From contig JABZKU010000036.1 in NCBI GenBank assembly GCA_015257125.1, positions 1 through 19,374 of the forward strand: a DNA stretch of 19,374 bases, given 5' to 3'. Source of the stretch: Prevotellaceae bacterium (GTDB lineage: Bacteria; Bacteroidota; Bacteroidia; Bacteroidales; Bacteroidaceae). The position numbers and the translations under genes were made by a program. Below are positions 1 to 6,864 of this stretch, piece after piece. The notes under the pieces were generated by a model. It worked only from the letters and a program-made list of their open reading frames with translations. It was not told where the DNA came from and did no database searches. Each line of letters starts with the position of its first letter. Position 1 is the stretch's first letter.

Positions 1-526
1 CAGGTTTCACAGGGAAGTCCTTGCCCTTACCAGGGAAGCACATGATGCTGTTTACGCCATAATAAGAGTTGATAAAGTTGTCGCCAGGAGCAAACTCTAA
101 GATAACACGTGGGTCGATTTGGTTGGTTACAATCGCCATGCTATCGAGGTAAAGTGTTTGCTTAGAAGGATTGTAGATGGTGATGTATTGGTCGTCGTAG
201 CTGCGTGTATAGAAACGCTTTTCCATTTTCCCGGCACGAGTGGACGTAGTTGTTGCAGGGGCTGTAGATTCTTCAGAAGTAGAGTCAGCCTCAGAACCAG
301 AGTCGGTGTCATCGTCATAATCTCCACCAGGGAAAGGCGTATAGCCTCCACCGTAGTCAGTGGACGGAGTGCGAATGTAAGCATGACCCGCGTAGAACAC
401 CTCTTTAATGATGAGGTGGTCGGTGGTGGTTTCAGACGATTGGACGTTGGTGAGTCCAGTTTCGCGTTGGCAGCTGCCCAATCCGAGGGCAAGAAGCGCG
501 AGAAGAGAATAGAAAATCTTTTTCAT
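1..526 (-). CDS. DUF4876-family outer-membrane lipoprotein (3' end outside window)
   Basis: The reading frame starts at the ATG complementary to 524-526 and runs off the window after 175 residues, so the C-terminus is missing. The start gives a clear lipoprotein signal peptide: MKK, a hydrophobic stretch, then lipobox LGSC with acylated Cys19. Residues 38-50 (LIIKEVFYAG) and 113-135 (QYITIYNPSKQTLYLD) match the conserved start of DUF4876 proteins, and FPGKGKDFPVKP at 164-175 matches their conserved PG-x-G-x-x-x-PV-x-P segment. Residues 70-98 form an acidic, Ser/Thr-rich loop or linker. The function of DUF4876 is not known; members are Bacteroidota surface lipoproteins. No TAnnTTTG promoter is visible in the 214-base gap upstream, and the gene follows the TonB receptor and two lipoproteins on the same strand, so it is probably the last or a later gene of that operon. 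The family call is from memory of its motifs, not from a search. Confidence 0.8.
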   Translation of the reverse strand, partial: MKKIFYSLLALLALGLGSCQRETGLTNVQSSETTTDHLIIKEVFYAGHAYIRTPSTDYGGGYTPFPGGDYDDDTDSGSEADSTSEESTAPATTTSTRAGKMEKRFYTRSYDDQYITIYNPSKQTLYLDSMAIVTNQIDPRVILEFAPGDNFINSYYGVNSIMCFPGKGKDFPVKP

Positions 527-740
527 TGTGGTAATGATGTGACTATAATATGTGTGGAGAAGAGCATCTCTTCGTCTAGATAAAAAAAACTTTCCAGAGA
601 TGCGATATTAGCGAATGGCAGGGCAACACGTGCCTTGCAACATCGCGTTTGAGTCCTAAAGTGCGCCCTCAAAAGGCGAGGGCTTCACTTCGGCTCAGTG
701 TTTTGTGGTGTGGTGGTTGTCGATGTATAACCTTTACTGG
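527..740 (-). other. intergenic gap with potential hairpins
   Basis: No gene or TAnnTTTG promoter is seen here. Read on the minus strand it holds three fold-back candidates: 665-683 (6-bp arms GCCCTC/GAGGGC), 600-648 (outer arms GCGAT/ATCGC around an inner 8-bp stem with one mismatch on the minus-strand RNA), and 559-573 (GAAGAG/CTCTTC with a 3-base loop, about 33 bases before the DUF4876 start). A run of eight T on the minus strand (580-588) follows the second hairpin at a distance of about a dozen bases, too far for a standard terminator. The gap may carry an RNA processing or attenuation element within the operon. Confidence 0.4.
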
Positions 741-2144
741 TTAGAGGAACCAGTTGCCAAAGCCGGAACCACCACCGATGCCGTGCGTTTGCACGTTTTG
801 TGCAGCTTCAAGGGCTTCTTCGGGCGTTAGACCAATCTCGTGTCCCATGAAAAAGTAGAGCGGGTCGTTGGCGTCTACGCCTGTTGGGTCAGTATCGAAG
901 CTGCTGCAATAGATTTTGATGGGGATGTTAAAACGGAACACTTCTTTCCATTCAGAGTCTTGTCCGTATTCTTTGGCTTCATCGGGATTCGTGGCCTCAG
1001 CACAAATGCGGTTGCTGACAAATTGATAGGTGGAGTGGCGTTTCAGATATTCATCGCGAGGAATGAGTGCCTTTTTGCCTTTGGGACATTTCATCACGCG
1101 CACAGAAAGATAGAACTTCGGCAGGAGATAAGTGGGACGCGTGTATTGCGCCGCCTCGCCCGTGACGTAGTCAGGACGATTGGCAATGAGATATGGCCAT
1201 TGGACGTGGTGTGTGTCGGTTTCTCCGAGATCGATGTCGAAATTGAAGTGTCCTTTCAATCCCACGCGGTCTTGGTCGTAGGGAGCCACGGCATAGTCCA
1301 TTGCCGTTTTGTCGAGCGGTGGGAGCAAACGCTGGTTGAACAACTCGCGTGTGCCGTCGCCCATCAGCCCGTGTTTCCAGGTGTCGCGATAGGTGTATTC
1401 AAAGAGCTTAGAAGACAATTCGGCTCGTTGCTTCCACGTGGTGGCATTGGCAAAGGCAGCCGCCTTGATGGGCGTTGGGTCCACAGTGCCTTTCTTCAAG
1501 GGATCTTTGCTCTTGGGGTCATAGGTCCATTTACCACGACAGTCCATCACGTCATAAGGCCTACCCTTGTCGTCCACATCGCTGACGGTGAAGAAAATCT
1601 GGTATTCGTCGGAATGTTCGAGAATATCATCATTCATCAACTTCCCCTCCTTGTTGAAGAAGTAGAGGCAAAGTCCCCAGCGTTTCAGTTTTCCGCCGAT
1701 GATGCGGATGTAGTTGGGGCCTTGTTTGCCGTCAACCGATTCCAGATAAGTCACCGTGGAGGAGCGTTGCACCTCAACAGTGGGCCATTGTGTGGTGTTG
1801 TTGCGAATGATGGCAAACTCTTCTTGCTTCCAAGGCGCATTGCGATAGACAAAGTTGCCGTGCATCTTACCGTCACCGTGGGAGTGTCCTTCCTTGAACA
1901 TGGCCAAACAAGTAGACCAGTTCTTGAACGCTCCATTAGGATCGGGGTTGGCCATCGCATCGTTCGTCTTGATTTTGGTCAAACTGTCGACATAGTGGTC
2001 GGCTCCGGAGTGAGCAACGGGCTTAGCTTCGAGAGGATTGTCATCATAGTTGACGTGGACGTTGCCAAAGACAAAGTCGTCGCACGAAGTGGTGAGACAT
2101 CCGACTGCCAACAAACAGGCGGAAATGGTGGATAACTTAGTCAT
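741..2144 (-). CDS. outer-membrane lipoprotein, second of a paralogous pair, unknown function
   Basis: A 467-aa protein of a family I do not recognise by name. The frame is open further upstream, but the ATG at 2142-2144 is chosen because it gives a lipoprotein signal peptide (MTKLSTISAC..., lipobox TTSC, Cys21) and because it overlaps the stop of the preceding gene in a TAATG junction, which implies translational coupling. The protein is a divergent paralogue of that neighbour. Both share a GH motif near residue 50 or 86, a 'YY/FF-x-x-x-G-x-L-x-N' strand, an 'LF-x-Y-x-YRDT' motif, and 'DR-V/L-G-L/F-KG' before a beta-rich C-terminal half. A His-rich loop (GHSHGDGKMHG, residues 86-96) could bind metal, which is inference. 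The context, downstream of a TonB-dependent receptor, suggests a cell-surface accessory protein for substrate capture. Export as a lipoprotein is well supported; the role is not. Confidence 0.85.
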   Translation of the reverse strand: MTKLSTISACLLAVGCLTTSCDDFVFGNVHVNYDDNPLEAKPVAHSGADHYVDSLTKIKTNDAMANPDPNGAFKNWSTCLAMFKEGHSHGDGKMHGNFVYRNAPWKQEEFAIIRNNTTQWPTVEVQRSSTVTYLESVDGKQGPNYIRIIGGKLKRWGLCLYFFNKEGKLMNDDILEHSDEYQIFFTVSDVDDKGRPYDVMDCRGKWTYDPKSKDPLKKGTVDPTPIKAAAFANATTWKQRAELSSKLFEYTYRDTWKHGLMGDGTRELFNQRLLPPLDKTAMDYAVAPYDQDRVGLKGHFNFDIDLGETDTHHVQWPYLIANRPDYVTGEAAQYTRPTYLLPKFYLSVRVMKCPKGKKALIPRDEYLKRHSTYQFVSNRICAEATNPDEAKEYGQDSEWKEVFRFNIPIKIYCSSFDTDPTGVDANDPLYFFMGHEIGLTPEEALEAAQNVQTHGIGGGSGFGNWFL

Positions 2145-3613
2145 TAGAATAATACGGTGCTTTGTCTGAATCGATAAGAAGAAAAATAACTTTGTGGCTC
2201 TGAGAGCATCCGCCACAGACTAGCGGCATTGGCATTGGGATAGAAGCGTTGGATGTCTTTGACACACTGTTCTTCTCCATCTTGAGTGTCGGCAATGACG
2301 CGAATGGGCAGCGGATAGTCGATGTCGAAGTTATCCCAACCGGGTTGTATTTGGTTGAAGTCCCACACGTATCCGATAGCCGAGTTGCCCACGTTGGTGT
2401 ATTTCGCAGGCTTGTCCAAAGCAGTTGCTCCAGCACCGGCTTGTTGTAGTCCGCGGTTGAGGATGTTGCAGATGCGTGCTTGCAGAGAGAACTGAACGTC
2501 TTTGCGTTTGAAGCGCAAGATGCCTTTGAAACCGAGTCGGTCGAAGGGTTTACCGGCATCAAGGCTGCGTTCTTGGCGCAACAAGCTCACGGTGTGGCTA
2601 TAACGCTGACGGGGCAAGTTGGTGTCCGGGTCGATGAAGTCGTCATTGTAAGACTCCACAAAGAGTTTTCCGATTTCTTCTTCCACAGGGTCGGTGTCGC
2701 GATATTCGTAGCTGAAGAGTTCGGAAGTCAGTTCATTGAGTTTTGTGCCCTCCACGGTTTGGTAGAGGCGCATATTGCCTTCGGGCGTGCTGATGGTTTG
2801 CAAAGCCTCGGGGCGTCCACCCGTTTCGATGGCGCGCCAAGCCAGATCCACATTGTAGGGCACGGCGTTGTTGCCCAAAGTCAAAGCCTCGGGCGCATAG
2901 ATGTTGCTCGTGCTGTATTTGGTGGCCGGCAAAGGTTGTCCTCCCTTCTCGCGGAAGGTGTAGCGATCGATGAAATGCGGTGTCGCATCGAGGGTGCGAG
3001 GATAGGCCATTTGCAAACCTTTCTCCACGATGGGGGCTTTACCGGCTGCAACAACGGCATTTTGGTCGAGGGTGCTGTGACCGATGCCAAAGAAATGTTG
3101 GTGCATTTGGAGCGCACTGCTGATTTCGTCGGGCACTTGATTGCCTTGTTTGTCGGTCTTATAGAAATAGCTGGAGAACTGGTGGTTGATGAGCAGGCCG
3201 TTTTGGTCGTAGTAGCGGAGTTCGAGACCGTAGACGAGGCTGTCCGATGCCACCACATCGAAGTGATTGCGGGCGGTGGTGATCGTCATCTGGCCATCAT
3301 CGTCTTTGGCAATGTCGATTTCCTGCATCACCGGCAGCGAGAGACTGTCGCCTGCCTCGTGGATGGTGCGATAAACATTGATTTCGTCTTCGCCGTTAGG
3401 GCCAACATTGAGTGTACCACCCGGATAGCCCATGCGCAAGATGGCATGAACGGCATAGATCTGATCGTGACCCTTCACATCGCGCTCGATTGACGAGGGA
3501 GGGGCTTTGACGACTTTCTTGAAGAAGTCGTCCACTTGGTTGTCGGAGCAGCTCAAGAGCGAGGAGAGCGCCAGACAACCGGTGCAGAGGAGGGAGAGAT
3601 AAGGATGTTTCAT
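2144..3613 (-). CDS. outer-membrane lipoprotein, first of a paralogous pair, unknown function
   Basis: A 489-aa protein beginning at the ATG complementary to 3611-3613. The signal peptide ends in lipobox LLSC (Cys22), so the product is predicted to be a lipoprotein, probably surface-exposed as is common in Bacteroidota. It lies 211 bases downstream of the TonB-receptor stop with no visible promoter between, and its stop overlaps the start of the next gene by one base. It shares order and motifs with that gene (see the entry for the second lipoprotein). Distinctive here is HQHFFGIGH at residues 171-179, plus His49 in a GHD motif; together they could form a metal site, but only the sequence pattern is seen. 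I do not recognise a named family. Pairs of lipoproteins behind a TonB receptor usually act as substrate-binding partners of the receptor; that role is inferred from context only. Confidence 0.85.
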   Translation of the reverse strand: MKHPYLSLLCTGCLALSSLLSCSDNQVDDFFKKVVKAPPSSIERDVKGHDQIYAVHAILRMGYPGGTLNVGPNGEDEINVYRTIHEAGDSLSLPVMQEIDIAKDDDGQMTITTARNHFDVVASDSLVYGLELRYYDQNGLLINHQFSSYFYKTDKQGNQVPDEISSALQMHQHFFGIGHSTLDQNAVVAAGKAPIVEKGLQMAYPRTLDATPHFIDRYTFREKGGQPLPATKYSTSNIYAPEALTLGNNAVPYNVDLAWRAIETGGRPEALQTISTPEGNMRLYQTVEGTKLNELTSELFSYEYRDTDPVEEEIGKLFVESYNDDFIDPDTNLPRQRYSHTVSLLRQERSLDAGKPFDRLGFKGILRFKRKDVQFSLQARICNILNRGLQQAGAGATALDKPAKYTNVGNSAIGYVWDFNQIQPGWDNFDIDYPLPIRVIADTQDGEEQCVKDIQRFYPNANAASLWRMLSEPQSYFSSYRFRQSTVLF

Positions 3614-3715
3614 TGTGGAGAATCGTTGAGGAGGGCGCTCGGGGCGACGGGTTTCCGCTGCGGCGCTTCGGGCGGCGGCCCGTTCGGCGCCGGGCTACGA
3701 GCGAAAATCGGCGGC

Positions 3716-3799
3716 TTTTGAAAAAAAGTGCACGGATTTTGCTCGAAAGTGCAGCACTTTTCTGCAAAAGTCCTGTGCTTTTGCAGCGATGGCTGCGCG
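3716..3799 (-). repeat. imperfect tandem repeat, period 21 bp, four units, intergenic
   Basis: On the plus strand TTTT recurs at 3716, 3737, 3758 and 3779, exactly 21 bases apart. The first three units share a core close to TTTTGnnnnAAAGTGC; the fourth is degraded. On the minus strand (direction of transcription) this reads as GCACTTT...CAAAA repeated. It fills most of the gap between the TonB-receptor stop and the first lipoprotein. It has no gene of its own and no promoter was seen around it; as part of a polycistronic message it could affect folding or translation of the lipoprotein cistrons. Confidence 0.65.
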
Positions 3800-3824
3800 C
3801 CGCTGTGCCGAGCGTGGGCGGAGG

Positions 3825-6485
3825 CTAAAAGCGGATGAGCGTGCGCAGCGAGAAGTTGGCGCCGCGCTCGTGGGCATAGTAGCGGAAGCGGTCGGTGTAC
3901 TCCTTGTAGAGCGCATTGAGCACGTTGTCGCCGACGAGCATGAACTTCACTTCGCGCCCCCGGGGGAGTTTGATGGCGAAATCGGCTGTGCCGTTGAGCA
4001 GGAAATAGCCGTCGGGCGAGTCGGGCACGAGGTCTTTGTCGGGGTCGAAGCGCGTTTGCTTCGCCACATAGATGCCCGAGAGGGAGAGCGAGGCCACATA
4101 TTGCTTGCGGCTGCCCAGCGTCTTGCTGTAAGTGGCCGACAGGCCGTAGCGATCGGAGGGCATGAAGGGCAACCAGCCGCTGCGCGTGAGGTTGCGACCG
4201 AAGATCCATTCGGCTTTCGCCACGAGGGTGAGCGGTTCGACGGGCTTGTAGGTGGCTTCGATGTCGCCGCCGTAGAGGCGCACGTCGTCTTGGTCGTAGA
4301 TGAACTTGGGGTACTTGCCGCTCGGGTGGTTGTGGAAACGGTCTTTACCCTCGCCGATGTGGTCGTAGATGTAGCTGTCGATACGCTGATAGAACACACT
4401 CGGTTCGACGGAGAAGCGGGTGTTGCGCCACTTCGTGCCGAGCACCGCCTTGTAGCCGCGTTCGCTCTCCAAATGGCGGTTGCCCACCACCCAGTAGGAG
4501 CCTTCTTGCAGCCCGATGGCGTAGAGCTCGTTGATGTCGGGCGGCCTCCACGACCAGCCCACGTTGGCGCGCGCGTCCCACTGTTCGCTGATTTGGTAGT
4601 GTGCGGCGAGCGAGGAGGTGAAATTGCTGTAGAGTTTGAAGTCGTCGTAGTAGGTGTAGTTGCTCAAACTCGTGTAGCCGTTGACCGACATCACGCGGAA
4701 GTCGTAGCGCAGCCCGAGGGCGGCTTGCAAGCGGCCGAAGGTGGCTTTGTGCAAAGCGAAACCGCCCATGGAGAGCGCGGCGAAGTTGGGCACAAAGGCC
4801 GGCTGTTTCGTGCCGGGATAGTTGAAATTCTCCTGATAGGTGTTGGCCAGTCCGGCTTCGGTGGTCATGTGCCAGAGGTGCCATTGGGCGTTCCACGTGG
4901 CATCGAACTTGAAGGTCTTGAGAATCAGGTCTTGCATCGGAATCCAACTCCACTGCTGTTTCTTGCGGTTCTCGAACTCCTGACGCAGGTTCTCTTGGAA
5001 CGAGGCCACGAAGTCGAGCCGGTGGTCGGGATTGATGCGCCATTTGAGTTCGCCCTTCACGGTGAAGTGCTGCGACTGCTGGAAGGGTGGCTGGATGTCG
5101 TAGGAGAAGGGGCGCAGGGTGGTGGGATCGGGGCGTCCGGCCTCGAAGCGCTTCATGAGTTGGTCGAGGTCAGAGATTTTCGATCCGTAGTAGATGCCGC
5201 TGCGCTGGTAGTAGATGCTCGAAAGCAAGGTTGCCGTGATGTTATTGTCCTTGTAGCCGAGCATGGCCGAGAGGGCGATGTTGTTGTAGCCCGTGTTGTT
5301 CAGGATATAGTCGGCCGTGCGGTAGTCGCCCCCTTTGGTGTAGTTGCCGTGCACGCGAGCGCCCCAGCGTTTGTAGCCCGCTTCGAGGGTGCCGCTGCCC
5401 GATACGCCGCGCGCGTTGGTGTCGTAGCCCACGTTGGCCGAGCCTTTCACGTGGAAACGCGTGCTGTCGTAGGGCAGGGGCGCGTCGTTGAGGAGCACCA
5501 CACCGCCCATGGCGCCGAAACCGTAGCGGATGCACTCTGCGCCCTTCACGACTTCGACCATGCTCGAGCCGGTGTAGTCGACCTCGGGTGCGTGGTCGGC
5601 ACCCCAACTTTGGCTTTCGAGGCGCACACCGTTGTTCATCAAAAGGATGCGACTCGAGTGCATGCCCTGAATCACGGGCTTGGCGATCGTGCCGCCCGTG
5701 CTGATGGAGCTGACACCGGGGATGGTTTCGAGCAATTTGGCCAGCGACATGGCGCCGCCTTTCTCAATGTCGGCCGATTTCACGGCGGCCGACTGCTGCA
5801 ACACGGAGGTGTGTTTGCGTTGGGTGGTGACCACGGCGCTTTGCATCTCTTGACTGGCGTCTTTCAAGGCGAGGGCGATGCGGCCGTCGGCCGGCACGGT
5901 GAGTGTGCGCACGAGTTTGTGGCAACCGATGTAGGTGACTTCGACGTGCACACGGCCGGGGTTGTTTTTCAAACGGATGGTGCATTGCCCTTTGTTGTCG
6001 GTGACGGCGAGCACACCCTGGCAGCGCACGGCGGCGCCGATGAGGGTTTCGTGCGTGTCTTGGCGCGTGACGGTGAAATGCAGCACGGTCTGTGCCTTCG
6101 ACGGCGCATCGGTGGGTGGAAGTTGCGCGCTGTTCTGCGATGAGGTGGCGGAAGTCTGCGCGCTTGTGCTTGCTTTTGCCGCGTTTGCGGCAGGATTGGC
6201 CGCGCTTGTCCCAGGATTCGCCGCGCTTGTGGCGTGTGTTGTTGCGTCGGCATGGTAAGTCGGCGCGGACAAGTCGAGATTCGCCGTGCTTGTGGTAGGA
6301 TCCGCCGCGTTTGTGGCGCGTGTCGGTGAAAATGAGGCGGAAAGTGGAGAGAGAGGGAGCGTCCCCGCGGGAGAGGTGCCGTTCGCCATCGCAGCGAGGG
6401 GGAATCCCGGTGCCGCCAAGGCTACACACAGCGCCAACGGCGCAAGACCGTGGCTGAACGGCGGGGAACTGGTGGTTTTCTTCAT
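3825..6485 (-). CDS. TonB-dependent outer-membrane receptor, possible metal or metal-complex importer
   Basis: An 886-aa receptor starting at the ATG at 6483-6485, with a signal peptide cut near residue 35. In order: an unusual Ala/Thr/Ser-rich linker (about 40-128), a carboxypeptidase-regulatory-like beta domain (about 135-210), a plug domain (about 217-335, with LLETIPGVSS and IQGMHSSRILLMNNGV) and a beta-barrel ending in a terminal Phe (TLIRF). The plug segment SQSWGADHAPEVD (291-303) is reminiscent of the 'S-x-DHA-x-x-VD' segment of ZnuD-type zinc receptors and related Bacteroidota receptors. The protein would take a ligand across the outer membrane using TonB-ExbBD energy. A promoter with an overlapping inverted repeat lies about 150 bases upstream, and two lipoproteins and a DUF4876 lipoprotein follow. 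The TonB-receptor call is certain; the metal assignment is inference. The linker is encoded by a 21-bp-period repeat array, and it is longer than typical. Confidence 0.95.
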   Translation of the reverse strand: MKKTTSSPPFSHGLAPLALCVALAAPGFPLAAMANGTSPAGTLPLSPLSASFSPTRATNAADPTTSTANLDLSAPTYHADATTHATSAANPGTSAANPAANAAKASTSAQTSATSSQNSAQLPPTDAPSKAQTVLHFTVTRQDTHETLIGAAVRCQGVLAVTDNKGQCTIRLKNNPGRVHVEVTYIGCHKLVRTLTVPADGRIALALKDASQEMQSAVVTTQRKHTSVLQQSAAVKSADIEKGGAMSLAKLLETIPGVSSISTGGTIAKPVIQGMHSSRILLMNNGVRLESQSWGADHAPEVDYTGSSMVEVVKGAECIRYGFGAMGGVVLLNDAPLPYDSTRFHVKGSANVGYDTNARGVSGSGTLEAGYKRWGARVHGNYTKGGDYRTADYILNNTGYNNIALSAMLGYKDNNITATLLSSIYYQRSGIYYGSKISDLDQLMKRFEAGRPDPTTLRPFSYDIQPPFQQSQHFTVKGELKWRINPDHRLDFVASFQENLRQEFENRKKQQWSWIPMQDLILKTFKFDATWNAQWHLWHMTTEAGLANTYQENFNYPGTKQPAFVPNFAALSMGGFALHKATFGRLQAALGLRYDFRVMSVNGYTSLSNYTYYDDFKLYSNFTSSLAAHYQISEQWDARANVGWSWRPPDINELYAIGLQEGSYWVVGNRHLESERGYKAVLGTKWRNTRFSVEPSVFYQRIDSYIYDHIGEGKDRFHNHPSGKYPKFIYDQDDVRLYGGDIEATYKPVEPLTLVAKAEWIFGRNLTRSGWLPFMPSDRYGLSATYSKTLGSRKQYVASLSLSGIYVAKQTRFDPDKDLVPDSPDGYFLLNGTADFAIKLPRGREVKFMLVGDNVLNALYKEYTDRFRYYAHERGANFSLRTLIRF
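6157..6324 (-). repeat. in-frame tandem repeat, period 21 bp, eight imperfect units, inside the receptor linker
   Basis: Eight consecutive 21-base blocks start at 6157, 6178, 6199, 6220, 6241, 6262, 6283 and 6304. The best-conserved plus-strand units start GCCGCG(C/T)TTGT and end in ATTC, ATCC or similar; the units at 6241 and 6262 are the most diverged. In the receptor frame each unit encodes a heptad, best seen as THATSAA, NPGTSAA and NPAANAA. The array lies between the signal peptide and the regulatory domain of the TonB receptor. Copy number can change without a frameshift because 21 is a multiple of three. Confidence 0.8.
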
Positions 6486-6633
6486 ACGTGATTTTGCATT
6501 TCTTGCGCACAGGAGTTGCCCCGTCGCGGGGAAGTCTCCAATGGCGTGTTTGCTCTTCGTTTGGGTAAGTGCTTTTCCGCTCTTTTTTTCGCGATGTGTG
6601 CAAAAAAGAGAGGAAGGCCGCGCTTTGCGAGTG

Positions 6634-6664
6634 CAAAGTTATGACCTTCCTCTACGACGTTCAA
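6634..6664 (-). promoter_or_regulatory. Bacteroidota-type promoter for the receptor operon
   Basis: On the minus strand TTG (complement of 6662-6664) is followed after 20 bases by TAACTTTG (complement of 6634-6641), matching the -33 TTG / -7 TAnnTTTG consensus of the Bacteroidota primary sigma factor. Transcription would start near 6627 and leave a leader of about 140 bases before the receptor ATG. Confidence 0.7.
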
Positions 6665-6682
6665 TACCCAAATGTGGGTATT
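6663..6682. promoter_or_regulatory. perfect inverted repeat overlapping the -33 element, candidate operator
   Basis: AATACCCA, a 4-base spacer AATG, then TGGGTATT: perfect 8-bp arms. It overlaps the last two bases of the -33 TTG and extends upstream, where a dimeric repressor or activator could act. It is followed on the plus side by a T-run, so a terminator on that strand is a formal alternative, but no plus-strand gene is present. The regulator is unknown. Confidence 0.55.
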
Positions 6683-6864
6683 TTTCGTGTCTTTATTGTA
6701 TATATTTGCGTTTATGCGTCTTTTTCTAGTGGTTCGTGTGAACTTAAGTGACGTGATGTGCTTTTTTGTGGGTACTATTCGCTGTTTGTGAAGAATGCTT
6801 TTCGACTTGTCGGAGCATAAGCGCAATAGCGAGTAAAAATAGGGTGAAAACGCCGAGATTCTCC

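Larger units (their letters stand above)
6486..6864. other. intergenic region upstream of the receptor operon
   Basis: This 379-base gap separates the stop of the 793-aa TonB receptor from the start of the 886-aa one. It holds the minus-strand promoter and inverted repeat listed separately, and a leader of roughly 140 bases containing a short CCCCG/CGGGG hairpin near 6520. A plus-strand TAnnTTTG (6701-6708) has no matching -33 element and no plus-strand gene behind it. No convincing terminator for the upstream receptor gene is visible. Open frames in the gap show no protein-like character. Confidence 0.5.

Noticed and set aside
2145..2216. 24-codon N-terminal extension of the second lipoprotein
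   Set aside because: The internal ATG gives a proper lipoprotein signal and couples with the upstream stop codon.
3789..6143. 784-codon plus-strand frame opposite the TonB receptor
   Set aside because: Shadow of the receptor gene; low-complexity Val/Gly/His/Arg composition and no protein family signs.
6157..6324. CRISPR array
   Set aside because: Units are contiguous 21-bp imperfect repeats without unique spacers and lie inside a coding frame.
6701..6708. TATATTTG on the plus strand as a divergent promoter
   Set aside because: No suitable -33 element and no plus-strand gene follows.
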